A DNA stretch of 64,000 nucleotides. Origin: Deltaproteobacteria bacterium. Its GTDB lineage: Bacteria > Myxococcota > Kuafuiibacteriia > Kuafuiibacteriales > Kuafuiibacteriaceae. A model generated the notes under the pieces. The model made no database searches. It saw nothing but the letters and a program-made list of their open reading frames with translations, and was not told the origin of the DNA. The translations under genes were made by a program, and so were the position numbers. The DNA is taken from NCBI GenBank assembly GCA_020632995.1, contig JACKEN010000005.1, positions 186,001 through 250,000 on the forward strand. Direction: 5' to 3'. This document shows, piece after piece, positions 1 to 8,946 of the stretch (its first letter is position 1; every line of letters begins with the position of its first letter).

Positions 1-2034
1 GTCGCGAAGCTCGCGCCCCAGGATCCGGTGGTGCAACAGAGCCTGCGTGAGGCCCGGAGCGGGGCGGTGGGCTATCACCTGCGCCTCGCCCGGATGTACA
101 GCGAGGCCCGCTCCTGGGGCCAGGCCCACGACGCCTACGAGGCGGCGCGGTCCGTCGACCCGGGGCACGCCGCGTTCTCGGGCGCGCAGTACCTCGACGT
201 GCGGGTCCGCTTCCTCGAGACCACCGGTGACGCCAAGCTGGCCGCGGGGGACACCCTCGGCGCGTACGCCGCGTACGAGGAGGCGGTGAAGCTCCGGCCC
301 TCGTCTGCGCTGAAGCGCAAGATGGACTCCGCCCGCCGCGGGGCCGGGCCCATCCTGGAGCAGCTCCAGCAGGCGGAGACCCTCGCCCGCTTCAAGAAGT
401 GGGAGGAGGCGGCGGAGATCTACAGCGCGGTGGCCAACCGCCCCGATGCGCCGGCCGACGCCAAGGCGGCGGCGGTGAAGGCGCGGGCCGAGAGCGCCCG
501 CCTGCGCGCGGACCGCGTGAAGGCCTACTCGGATCGCAACATGCCGGACAAGGCGCGGGCCGAGCTCCGGCTCTGCCTCGAGCACACCGACGGCGCGGTC
601 GACGCGATCAAGGCGATGGGCGCGGTGGTGGACGCGCTGGACGACGAGAAGCCCGGCGTCGCCAAGGCGAAGTTGCTCGAGGCCCAACAGCTCGGCGCGG
701 CCCTGCCGGTGGTGCAGGTGGCGCCGGTCGTGCTGAGCAAGGAGGCCTCACGTCTCTTTGCCCGGGCCCAGGCCAAGGCGGTGGCGGATCCGGCGGAGGC
801 GCTGGTTGTGCTCGCCCGGCTCGAGCCCTTCTCGGCCGAGCTGCCCGGCTTCGAGGCCCAGAAGAAGAAGCTCCTCAAGGAGGCCTTCGGGACCCTCTTG
901 GCGAGCGCGGAGTCCGAAGCCAACGCGGGCCGCTTCCAGGTGGCGGCGGACCGCCTGGCCACCGCGCTCAGCCTCGCCGCGCCGCCTGCGGACGTCGCCC
1001 AACCCCTCCAGGTGGGCACCGAGTCCCTCCAGAGCGGCGACTGGGTGAAGGCGCGGGCCGCGTTCCTCGAGGCGTCCACCAAGTCCAAGAGCCGGCTTGC
1101 GAAGGCTGGCTTGCAGGTGGCGAAGCGCGCCCACCTGCAGGCCCTCCGGCAGGAGGCCCGGGAGGCGCGCTCGGTGGACGACGCGGTGCGCGCCTCGGCC
1201 GCGTACCGCGATATCCTCGAGCTGTCGCCCAACGACCCCGAGGCGCAGGCGGCGATGGACCTGATGCGGGACGCGCTGGTGTCCACCGCCTTGCGCTCCG
1301 CCCAGAGCCACGCCGACGGCGGGCGGCCGGGGGCGGCCTTCGTCTACTACCAGCGGGTGCTGACCCTGGATCCGGCGAACGCCGAGGCCAAGGCGGCGAT
1401 CGGCAGCCTCGAGCGCACCCTGGGCCTGAGCGCGGCGCCCCGGGGCTACGTCGCGCCGATCGCCCGGGATCCCGGGCTCCAGGAGCGCTGTCGTGGGGTG
1501 GAGCAGGCGGCGCGCGAGCGGGTGAGCCTGTACCTCGACCGGACCCCGGAGCTCGGGGTCACGTTCCTGGACGCGGCGGCCTCTGCGCGGGTCGAGAGCC
1601 AGGCCGAGCCGACGCCCATGGTGCAGGTGACGGGGGCGGTGGTGGCCTGCGCCCCCACCAAGACCGGCGGTGACCTCGCGCTGCAGGTTCAGTTGCGGTC
1701 GGGCGATCGGGTGCTCTTCGACCAGCGCTTCGCCGCCACGTTCGACCCCAGCACGGTGCCGAAGGACGAGCTCCAGGATGGGCTCGCCCCCCGGCGGGTG
1801 GTCATGGACCTCCTGGGCGCGGTGGCCAAGGAGGTGAGCCAGAAGGTGAAGGCCTCGTCGGGGGAGCTCGGCGGCTGGCGGGTGGCGGAGGCCAAGGCCA
1901 AGATGGCGGCCAACGACGCCGAGGGCGCGGCCCGGGTCTACGCGGGCCTGGTGCAGGCCAAGGACGCCCTCGGCACCGAGGAGCGCGCCACCCTCGAGAT
2001 GCTGACCCGCTACCTCAACAACCGCTTCCGCTGA
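1..2034 (+). CDS. TPR-rich protein, 5' end outside the window
   Basis: The reading frame is open from base 1, so the true start lies upstream; the GTG at 28 is only the first in-frame start codon inside the window. The visible 677 residues are mostly Ala/Leu/Glu-rich helical pairs typical of tetratricopeptide repeats, for example around 'AEIYSAVANRPDAPADAKAA' and 'GAAFVYYQRVLTLDPANAEA'. A less repetitive C-terminal domain follows, and a last TPR-like pair ends in 'LNNRFR'. TPR arrays usually bind other proteins; no enzymatic motif is visible. It lies 19 bases upstream of a lipoprotein-like gene on the same strand and probably shares its transcript with the next three cell-surface genes. Location is uncertain because the N-terminus is missing. 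Confidence 0.75.
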   Translation, partial: VAKLAPQDPVVQQSLREARSGAVGYHLRLARMYSEARSWGQAHDAYEAARSVDPGHAAFSGAQYLDVRVRFLETTGDAKLAAGDTLGAYAAYEEAVKLRPSSALKRKMDSARRGAGPILEQLQQAETLARFKKWEEAAEIYSAVANRPDAPADAKAAAVKARAESARLRADRVKAYSDRNMPDKARAELRLCLEHTDGAVDAIKAMGAVVDALDDEKPGVAKAKLLEAQQLGAALPVVQVAPVVLSKEASRLFARAQAKAVADPAEALVVLARLEPFSAELPGFEAQKKKLLKEAFGTLLASAESEANAGRFQVAADRLATALSLAAPPADVAQPLQVGTESLQSGDWVKARAAFLEASTKSKSRLAKAGLQVAKRAHLQALRQEAREARSVDDAVRASAAYRDILELSPNDPEAQAAMDLMRDALVSTALRSAQSHADGGRPGAAFVYYQRVLTLDPANAEAKAAIGSLERTLGLSAAPRGYVAPIARDPGLQERCRGVEQAARERVSLYLDRTPELGVTFLDAAASARVESQAEPTPMVQVTGAVVACAPTKTGGDLALQVQLRSGDRVLFDQRFAATFDPSTVPKDELQDGLAPRRVVMDLLGAVAKEVSQKVKASSGELGGWRVAEAKAKMAANDAEGAARVYAGLVQAKDALGTEERATLEMLTRYLNNRFR

Positions 2035-2053
2035 TCGGAGCCCGGAACCAGCC

Positions 2054-3235
2054 ATGCGCACTCAACGACCCCTCACCCTCGTGGCGGCCCTCGCCCTGCT
2101 CGGCCAGGCCGCTTGCCTGGGCAAGATGACCCTGGCCCCCCACCTGAGCCGAGAGCAGGACCTGGGCCCCCCCGCGGTGGCCGGCCGGCACAGCACGGTG
2201 CTCGAGCGCGCGAACGCCTTCGAGGCGCAGAACCAGGCCTCGAAGGACGTGTACTGGTATCGGACGTGGCGCGCGGTGGCGATGCTGGGCCTCGGTCAGC
2301 CGGCGGAGGCGAGCGCGCTCCTCGACCAGGTCCTGTCCGAGATGACCACCGCCAAGAGCGCGCCCGCGCAGCCGGAGCGCCTGCGCATGTTCGTCTACGA
2401 CCTCAAGGCGCAGGCCGCGCTGGCTCAGGGCGATCCGCGCGGCGCCCTCGACTTCCTGGAGCGGGCCTATGGCCTGGCGGAGCGGGTCGAGCTGGAGTCC
2501 GACGGCGACTGCGATCGGCACCTGGTGTTGGCGGCGCGCCTGGCCCAGCAGGAGGAGGTCGCGACCCATGCCGGCGCGGTCCCCCGGGCCGCCAAGGCCA
2601 AGGCCGACATGACCGCGGCGGCCGAGAAGTGGTCGGACTGCAAGCGGCGCCAGGACTATCCGAGTATGGCGGCCCTGCCGGCCCTGGTCGTCGCCCTGAC
2701 CCGGTCCGACCGGCCGGTGTCGGCGGTGGTGCCGCCCACCAACGCGCCGATGCCGCCCCCAGCGGTGGCCACGCCCGCCCCGGTCGCGCCGCCGCCCGCT
2801 GCCCCGGTGGTCGCCCCCGCCCCGGTCGCGCCCGCGCCCGCGGGAGGTTTCGCGGCGCTGAAGGTGGCGCCGGGGATGTACGCGCCGGTGAACCCCGCGG
2901 CGTGGAAGGACGGCCTGGACGCGGTGGCGCCGCTGCTCGAGAAGCGGGCTCCGGGGGCCCGCACCGACATGCAGATCCGCACCGACGGCCGCTTCCACGC
3001 CCTCAGGATCACCCTGGCCAAGCCGGCCAAGGCGCCCGCGGAGCTCGTGCCGGTGTTCCGCTCCGCCGTGGTGTTCTTCGAGCGCACCCGCGCGGTGAAG
3101 CCGGCGGCCGAGCAGGTGGTGGTGGTGTCGGGCGATGTCTCCGTCGTGGCCGACAAGGCCGCCATCATGGACCTGTTCCTCGAGCGGGTGGACGAGGCCG
3201 CGTTCGTGGCCCGGCTGGGCCGGCTGGGCGGTTGA
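2054..3235 (+). CDS. Putative lipoprotein with Ala/Pro-rich linker
   Basis: This is a 393-residue protein of unknown function. The N-terminus has basic residues, a hydrophobic stretch and a cysteine at about residue 21 ('LLGQAAC'), which suggests a lipoprotein signal although the lipobox is not canonical. A helical domain of about 200 residues follows. Residues about 225-270 form a low-complexity linker of Ala, Pro and Val ('PAPVAPPPAAPVVAPAPVAP'), then comes a compact C-terminal domain. The layout of anchor, linker and domain fits a protein spanning part of the periplasm or cell wall. It sits 19 bases after the TPR gene and 16 bases before the Hydin/VWA gene, so the three probably form one transcription unit. 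I recognise no catalytic motif. Confidence 0.7.
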   Translation: MRTQRPLTLVAALALLGQAACLGKMTLAPHLSREQDLGPPAVAGRHSTVLERANAFEAQNQASKDVYWYRTWRAVAMLGLGQPAEASALLDQVLSEMTTAKSAPAQPERLRMFVYDLKAQAALAQGDPRGALDFLERAYGLAERVELESDGDCDRHLVLAARLAQQEEVATHAGAVPRAAKAKADMTAAAEKWSDCKRRQDYPSMAALPALVVALTRSDRPVSAVVPPTNAPMPPPAVATPAPVAPPPAAPVVAPAPVAPAPAGGFAALKVAPGMYAPVNPAAWKDGLDAVAPLLEKRAPGARTDMQIRTDGRFHALRITLAKPAKAPAELVPVFRSAVVFFERTRAVKPAAEQVVVVSGDVSVVADKAAIMDLFLERVDEAAFVARLGRLGG

Positions 3236-3251
3236 TGGTTAGAATGCCTCG

Positions 3252-6125
3252 ATGAAGCGTTCTCCCGGCCGCGCGCTCCGTTCGCGAATCTACGGGGTAT
3301 GGCTCGCGGCGGCGGCGCTGGCGATCGGAGCCTGCGACTGCGGTGATGATCCACAGCTCGGTCGGCTCACGCCGCGCATGGAGGTGAGCGCAGACCCGCT
3401 CGACTTCGGCGAGGTGCCGCTCGGCGCCACCAAGCGCCTCTCGGTGTCGGTGGGGAACGCCGGCAACCTTGATCTGCACATCCTCAGCCTCGATACCCAG
3501 GCGCCGTTCGCGGTCGAGGCCGACCGCGACGTGGTCCCGCCAGGCGACAAGGTCGTGCTCGACGTCCTGTTCCGGCCCACCAACGACGAGCCCCAGATCG
3601 GCACCCTCGCGCTCGCGACCGACGATCCGGATCAGCCGATGGTCTCGATCGCGCTCTCGGGGCGCGGTGTGCAAGGCGTGTTGACGGTGTCGCCGACCCT
3701 GGTGGAGCTGGAGGACACCAAGGTGGGCTCCAGCCGCTCGGTAGAGCTCGTGCTCCGCAACCTCGGCCTCGAGCCGGCGGGCGGGGACGTGGTGCCGGAC
3801 GGCTTCGCCCAGCCCGAGCACTTCGCGCTGACCCTCTTGCCCTCCTTCGCCGAGACCGCGCCCTTCGTGGTGCCGGCCCGCGGGGAGCAGGTGCTGGACC
3901 TGACGTACCGCCCGCTGACCGCGGGGCGCCACGACGGGCGCATCGTGTTCGAGATCTGCGGGTCGCGGTGTGGCCTGGAGGTCGAGGTCCGCGCGTCCGC
4001 CGCCGACTCGCTCGTGCGGCTGGCGCCCCCGCTCTTGGACTTCGGGGACGTCGGCATCGGCGAGACCCGCACCCAGCAGCTCCGGGTCGAGAACGCGGGC
4101 GACAACCCGGTGACGGTGGAGCTCGTCTCGGTGAGCGGGAGCGCCGAGCTGGGCGCCTCGGTGGGGCGGGCCCTCCCGGTCACCGTGGCCCCGGGGGACG
4201 CCCTCGGCATCAACGTGGAGTACACGCCAGCGTCCGCGGCCGAGCTGATGGGCGAGGTCCAGGTCCGCACCGGCCCGGTGCAGGAGACCTTGCGTGCCTC
4301 GGTGATCGGGCGAGGGCAGGGCCCGCGCTTCCGCGTGGACCCCGACCACATCTTCTTCGGAGTCGAGCGACAGGCGGGGCGCTACCGGCGCGCGCTCCTC
4401 ATGGTGAACGAGGGCTCGTCTGACGTCGTGGTGACCCAGGTGACGGTGTCCGGCGCGCCGGAGTTCAGCCTCGAGCCCGGCCCCGGGCTGCCCGCGCGCC
4501 TCGGGCCCGGCGAGTCCCTGGTGATGCAGGTCGCCTTTCAGCCCTCGACCCTCGGGGAGTACTCGGGGACGGCGGTGGTGGAGTCCGACGACGCGAGCCT
4601 CCCGCGGGTCGAGGTGCCGCTGTCGGGTGGGCTCGCGGAGTCCTACTGCGAGCTCACGGTGTCGCCCGAGCGCATCTCGTTCGGCCTGATCCCGCCGAAC
4701 TTCGAGCGAACCCAGCAGGTGACGGTGACCAACGCGGGGCGCGAGCCGTGCAACGTGGTGTCCGGCGCCTTCCGCGCCCCCATCGCCGCCGCCATCACCG
4801 AGCGGACCGCGCCGTGGCCCGCGACCCTGGCCCCCGGGCAGTCGGTCGCCCTCGCGTTCCGGTTCGCGCCGGTCGACGCGGTGGAGTCCAAGGCGAACTA
4901 CGTGCTCCGCACCGACGACCCGGTGTTCCCCGAGCGCACGATCTCGATCTTCGGCACCGCGGCCGGCAACCTCGACGTCTTCACCATCCCGAACGTCGTG
5001 GACTTCGGGTCGGTCGGCCTGGGCTGCACGCCGTCCGTCCGCAGCGTGCAGGTGGTGAACGCGGGGACCTTCGACGTCACCATCGATCGCTTCGCGCTCA
5101 CCTCGAGCACCACCGAGCTGCGGGCGTCCATGCCCCTGAGCCCGCCGGTGTCCCTGCCCGCCGGGGCGACGCGGGTCTTCCAGGTGATGTACGAGGCTCG
5201 CGACTACGCGCCGGACCGGGGCTTCGTGGAGATCGGCATGTCGGACTACGGCCTGCTCCTGAACGTGCCGCTGCTCGGAGCGGCGGCCGAGTTCCCGCGG
5301 GTGACGGACCGGTTCGAGCAGGCGCGGAACAACATGGTCGACGTCCTGTTCGTCATCGATGACAGCTGCTCGATGGCGGATGACCAGGCCGCGCTCGCGA
5401 GCAACTTCAGCTCCTTCATCCGCCAGGCGGATGTGCGGCAGGTCGACTTTCAGATCGGGATCACCACCACCACCGTCTTCCCCTTGCCCGGAGCGCTCGT
5501 GGGACCGGTGATGAGCCGGAGCACCTCCGCGCTGGAGTCGGTGTTCCAGCGTCAGGCGGCGGTGGGTATCGGGGGATCGGGCATCGAGCAGGGGCTGGAG
5601 GCCATGGCCTCGGCGTTCCAGCTCGCGGAGTCGGGCCAGGGCTTCAACCAGGGGCTCCTCCGCGCGGGCGCGGGGCGGGTGGTGGTGATCGTGAGCGACG
5701 AGGACGACCAGTCCCCCGCCCCGGTGGCCGCCTACCTGGCCGAGCTCCGGCGCAGGGCGGGGGACGGGTACACCACCGCCATGGTGAGCGGCCAGGCGGG
5801 CGGCTGCATCAACCAGAGCAACGGCGGCGTGGCGACCCCCGCCTGGCGCTACGAGGAGTTCGCGGGCCTGACCGGCGGGCTCTCCGAGTCGATCTGCTCG
5901 AGCTGGGCCCAGACGCTCGCCAACATCGGCCAGGCGGCCTTCGGGCTGAAGGTCTCCTTCAGCACCACCCAGCGCGCCGATCCGACCGAGACCATCGAGG
6001 TGTGGGTCAACGGGCAGCCGGTCAGCAGCGGGTGGCACTTCGACCCCGGGTCCAGCGCGGTGGTGTTCGACCAACCTCCGGCCGAGGGCGCGGTGATCGA
6101 GGTGGAGTACACGCCGCAGTGCTGA
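3252..6125 (+). CDS. Lipoprotein with Hydin-like repeats and a C-terminal VWA domain
   Basis: This 957-residue exported protein has a clear lipoprotein signal ('LAIGAC'). Residues about 45-690 are tandem beta-sandwich repeats of the ASPM-SPD-2-Hydin / choice-of-anchor-D type, recognisable by recurrent 'LDFGxVxxGxT' openings ('PLDFGEVPLGATK', 'LLDFGDVGIGETR', 'VVDFGSVGLGCT'). From about residue 695 a von Willebrand A-like domain begins with an intact MIDAS-type motif, 'VIDDSCSM' (first Asp at residue 703), and a later acidic 'VSDEDDQ'. The domain probably binds a metal ion and a partner protein at the cell surface. The C-terminus ends in another beta-rich segment. The following lipoprotein gene starts 2 bases after this stop, so the two are likely co-expressed. 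Ligand and role are unknown. Confidence 0.85.
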   Translation: MKRSPGRALRSRIYGVWLAAAALAIGACDCGDDPQLGRLTPRMEVSADPLDFGEVPLGATKRLSVSVGNAGNLDLHILSLDTQAPFAVEADRDVVPPGDKVVLDVLFRPTNDEPQIGTLALATDDPDQPMVSIALSGRGVQGVLTVSPTLVELEDTKVGSSRSVELVLRNLGLEPAGGDVVPDGFAQPEHFALTLLPSFAETAPFVVPARGEQVLDLTYRPLTAGRHDGRIVFEICGSRCGLEVEVRASAADSLVRLAPPLLDFGDVGIGETRTQQLRVENAGDNPVTVELVSVSGSAELGASVGRALPVTVAPGDALGINVEYTPASAAELMGEVQVRTGPVQETLRASVIGRGQGPRFRVDPDHIFFGVERQAGRYRRALLMVNEGSSDVVVTQVTVSGAPEFSLEPGPGLPARLGPGESLVMQVAFQPSTLGEYSGTAVVESDDASLPRVEVPLSGGLAESYCELTVSPERISFGLIPPNFERTQQVTVTNAGREPCNVVSGAFRAPIAAAITERTAPWPATLAPGQSVALAFRFAPVDAVESKANYVLRTDDPVFPERTISIFGTAAGNLDVFTIPNVVDFGSVGLGCTPSVRSVQVVNAGTFDVTIDRFALTSSTTELRASMPLSPPVSLPAGATRVFQVMYEARDYAPDRGFVEIGMSDYGLLLNVPLLGAAAEFPRVTDRFEQARNNMVDVLFVIDDSCSMADDQAALASNFSSFIRQADVRQVDFQIGITTTTVFPLPGALVGPVMSRSTSALESVFQRQAAVGIGGSGIEQGLEAMASAFQLAESGQGFNQGLLRAGAGRVVVIVSDEDDQSPAPVAAYLAELRRRAGDGYTTAMVSGQAGGCINQSNGGVATPAWRYEEFAGLTGGLSESICSSWAQTLANIGQAAFGLKVSFSTTQRADPTETIEVWVNGQPVSSGWHFDPGSSAVVFDQPPAEGAVIEVEYTPQC

Positions 6126-6127
6126 GT

Positions 6128-7465
6128 ATGGGTGGGTTGGTGAGCAAGGGCATCGGGGCGCTCGGCGCGCTCCTCATCTTGGTGGGCACGGGCTGTGGCG
6201 GGCCGCCCTGTCGCTCCGAGAGCGACTGCGACTTCGGGACGCACTGCTCGCGGCACGTGAACGGCGCGGGCCAGGTGGTGGGCACCTGCGTCAGCGAGTG
6301 CCTCGAGGCGACCGACTGCCCCGCCCCCGAGAGCAACGCCCAGCGGGCGATCTGCACCAACGATGGGTGGTGTCGGGTGGAGGCTCGGCCACCGCGGCTG
6401 CAGGTGATCGAGCCGGAGGTCGACACCGTCTTCGAGGAGGGCGTCCGCCGCCTCCGAGTGTCCGGCGAGGTCGAGACCGCGGCGGACTCGGTCACCATCA
6501 CTGTCTCGTCCCGGACCGACCGTGGGTGCTACGGAGGGCTGCCCCGCTCGGTGGTGCTCGAGGCCGGGGGCGACGGAGAGTACGTCAACCTGCCTTTCGT
6601 CGTGGATGGGGTCCAGGTGGACTCCGGGCCCAGCACCCTGGTGATCACCGCCGCGGTCCAGGCCTCCAAGCAGGTCAGCCAGGTGCTGGTCGAGGTCCCG
6701 TGCCCCGGCTGCGCCCAGCTCACGGTGGAGGAGCCCCGCTTCAACTCGGCGGCCCAGGGGCTGGTGCTGCCGCGCCTCACCGGGCTGGCGTCCATCGGGC
6801 CGGTGCAGGCCCTGTGGCGGGTGTACAGCGGCTTGGGGGACGTCCTCGACGGCACCATGCCGGTGACCAACGGGCGCTTCTTGCAGGAGCGCTTGCCGCT
6901 CTTCGCCGGCACCAACCGGGTGGAGGTGATGGTCACCGGGGTAGGGGAGGGGCTCGGCGAGGCTCGGTGCTCCACCGCGGTGGTCTCCGCCCTCGCGCGG
7001 GAGCGCGGCCTCCGGGCCCTCATGACCTGGGACAGCGCGACGAGCGACGTCGACCTCCACCTCATCGGGCCGGGCGGGACGTTCGGCGATCCGCTGAGCA
7101 CCCTCACCGCCCGCAGCCAGGCCCCCACCTTCGGGGGCCAGGTGATCGACGACAGCGACGGCCGCGGCCCCGAGGTGCTCACGGTCGAGGCGCTGCCCGA
7201 CGGGGTGTATGGCCTCGTGGCGGAGCCGATCACCGACGGCGCGGACCCGGGGAGCAACGTGCAACTCCGCCTGCTCATGGACGGCCGCACGATCACCGCG
7301 GGGCCGATCGGCCCCCAGTACGTCTCCGCGCGCACGGGGAACCTCTGGGTGGCGGGGACCCTCACCATCCTCGGCGGGAGCGCGCAGTGGGCGCTGGTGG
7401 ACGAGCTGGTCCCGGCCTCCCAGCCCCCCACCCGCCCGCCCCAGGACTGGCCCGCGCTCTATTGA
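6128..7465 (+). CDS. Cys-rich lipoprotein with DUF2135 (YfaP-like) domain
   Basis: I start this 445-residue protein at the ATG at 6128, two bases after the preceding stop; an in-frame GTG at 6002 would lie inside the upstream gene. The start gives a classic lipoprotein leader ending in 'LVGTGC'. A cysteine-rich segment follows ('CRSESDCDFGTHC', 'CVSECLEATDC'), which is probably a small disulfide-bonded module. A beta-rich middle region leads to a C-terminal DUF2135/YfaP-like domain at about residues 295-430, recognised from 'MTWDSATSDVDLHLIGPGG' and the downstream Asp-rich loop. Such domains occur in secreted or periplasmic proteins of unknown function. Together with the previous three genes it forms a cell-surface cluster. 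Confidence 0.8.
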   Translation: MGGLVSKGIGALGALLILVGTGCGGPPCRSESDCDFGTHCSRHVNGAGQVVGTCVSECLEATDCPAPESNAQRAICTNDGWCRVEARPPRLQVIEPEVDTVFEEGVRRLRVSGEVETAADSVTITVSSRTDRGCYGGLPRSVVLEAGGDGEYVNLPFVVDGVQVDSGPSTLVITAAVQASKQVSQVLVEVPCPGCAQLTVEEPRFNSAAQGLVLPRLTGLASIGPVQALWRVYSGLGDVLDGTMPVTNGRFLQERLPLFAGTNRVEVMVTGVGEGLGEARCSTAVVSALARERGLRALMTWDSATSDVDLHLIGPGGTFGDPLSTLTARSQAPTFGGQVIDDSDGRGPEVLTVEALPDGVYGLVAEPITDGADPGSNVQLRLLMDGRTITAGPIGPQYVSARTGNLWVAGTLTILGGSAQWALVDELVPASQPPTRPPQDWPALY

Positions 7466-7503
7466 GGTTGGCGGGAGGGGGCGCCGCCCGCTATGCGAGG
7501 GCG

Positions 7504-7857
7504 GTGGCTGACCAGATCCGGCTCCGCGGCTTGAAGGTTCCCGCCCCAATTGGGGTTTACGATCACGAGAAGGGGATCCTCCAGACCCTGATCTTCCACC
7601 TCGCGGCGGACTTCGACGTGGCCCCGGCCGGGCGGAGCGACGCCCTGGCCGACACCCTCGACTACGACCGGATGGCCGCGATCTGCCGCGAGGTGGCCGG
7701 GGCGCGCCACCACGCGCTCATCGAGGCGGTGGCGGAGCAGGTCGCGGCGCGGATCCTGGCCGAGCTCGGGGTGGCGGCGGTGGAGGTGGAGGTGCTCAAA
7801 CCTGGGGCGGTGCCTGACGCCGAGACGGTGTCGGTCTGCATCCGCCGGGCACGGTGA
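7504..7857 (+). CDS. folB: Dihydroneopterin aldolase
   Basis: FolB converts 7,8-dihydroneopterin to 6-hydroxymethyl-7,8-dihydropterin and glycolaldehyde in folate synthesis. The 117-residue length matches the family, as do 'LKVPAPIGVYDHEK' near the N-terminus, which contains the conserved substrate-binding Glu, and 'VEVLKPGAVPDAETVSV' near the C-terminus, which contains the catalytic Lys. I chose the GTG at 7504 because it gives the usual short leader ('VADQIRLRGL'); a TTG at 7468 is also in frame. No strong ribosome binding site decides between them. No other folate gene is visible nearby, so it stands alone between the surface cluster and the lipid genes. Confidence 0.85.
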   Translation: MADQIRLRGLKVPAPIGVYDHEKGILQTLIFHLAADFDVAPAGRSDALADTLDYDRMAAICREVAGARHHALIEAVAEQVAARILAELGVAAVEVEVLKPGAVPDAETVSVCIRRAR

Positions 7858-7930
7858 GGCGCGGGAGTCCCTCAGGAAATCTACCGTCCTACAGCCGTCC
7901 GGTATCCAAGCCGGGCTGCGGACCGCACAG

Positions 7931-8935
7931 TTGGACGCAGTGCGGCGATCCTGGATTGCGGGCACCGGGTCCTATCTCCCGGAGCGGGTGGTGAGCAACG
8001 CCGAGGTCGCGGCGCTGGCGCACGGCTGTGATCCTGCGTGGGTAGAGGCGAAGCTCGGCATCCTCGAGCGCCGGGTAGCGGCGCCCGACGAGCAGACCAG
8101 CGACATGGCGGTGAAAGCTGCCTTGCGCGCGCTCGAGATGGCGGGGATGCCCGCGGAGTCCCTGGATGGGATCATCTGCTCGGTGGGTACGGGGGATGTC
8201 CCAGTCCCCGCCACCGCCTGCTACATCCAGGACAAGCTCGGCATCGCCCACACCAAGGGCTTCGCCTTCGACATCAAGATGGCCTGCGCCGGAGCGGTGG
8301 GCGGCACGATGCTGGCCCGCAGCCTCATCGAGTCGGGCATGGCCAACAACATCCTGGTGGTGGGCACCCAGATCATCAGCCGCACCACCATGGACTGGAG
8401 CGACCGCACCATCGCGCCGATCTTCGCGGACGGCGCGGGGGCGGTGGTGATGACCGCGAGCCCCAGCCCTGAGCAAGGCATCCTGCACAGCCGGCTCCGC
8501 ACCGACGGCTCGCTCACCGGCATCGTCGGCCAGTACGTGGGCGGCACCCGGGAGTGGTACACGCCCGAGGCGGTGGCCGAGGGCCGCGTGAAGCTCGAGA
8601 TGGACGGCCGCGCGGTCTGGGAGTGCGCGGTGCGCGAGCTGCCGCGGGTGGTGCAGGAGGTGGTGGAGGCCGGCGGCTACCACCTCGACGACGTGGACTT
8701 CGTGGTGGCGCACCAGGCGAACAAGCGCCTGCTCTACCACGTGCTGGAGCAGTCGGGCGTGCCGCTGCACAAGACGTACACGAACATCGAGCGGTACGGG
8801 AACACGGTGGCGGCCAGCGCCTTCGTGGCCCTGGACGAGAGCGTGCGAGCGAACCTGTTCAAGCGGGGCGACCTGATCGTGATGATGGCCATCGGGGCCG
8901 GCATGATCTGGGGCGCGCACCTGATTCGGTGGTGA
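7931..8935 (+). CDS. 3-oxoacyl-ACP synthase III family (FabH-like)
   Basis: This thiolase-fold condensing enzyme probably joins an acyl-CoA to malonyl-ACP at the start of fatty acid or related lipid synthesis in the cytoplasm. The catalytic triad is intact: Cys119 in 'KMACAGAV', His261 in 'VVAHQANKR' and Asn291 in 'RYGNTVAAS'. The 334-residue length is normal. The start is TTG at 7931 or the in-frame GTG at 7940, which gives the more typical 'VRRSWIAGTGSYLPE'; the sequence does not decide. The next gene, an FMN enoyl-reductase-like protein, begins 11 bases after this stop behind a strong ribosome binding site, so the two are probably one operon. It could equally serve a specialised lipid or polyketide pathway. 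Confidence 0.88.
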   Translation: MDAVRRSWIAGTGSYLPERVVSNAEVAALAHGCDPAWVEAKLGILERRVAAPDEQTSDMAVKAALRALEMAGMPAESLDGIICSVGTGDVPVPATACYIQDKLGIAHTKGFAFDIKMACAGAVGGTMLARSLIESGMANNILVVGTQIISRTTMDWSDRTIAPIFADGAGAVVMTASPSPEQGILHSRLRTDGSLTGIVGQYVGGTREWYTPEAVAEGRVKLEMDGRAVWECAVRELPRVVQEVVEAGGYHLDDVDFVVAHQANKRLLYHVLEQSGVPLHKTYTNIERYGNTVAASAFVALDESVRANLFKRGDLIVMMAIGAGMIWGAHLIRW

Positions 8936-8946
8936 GGGAGGGGTTC

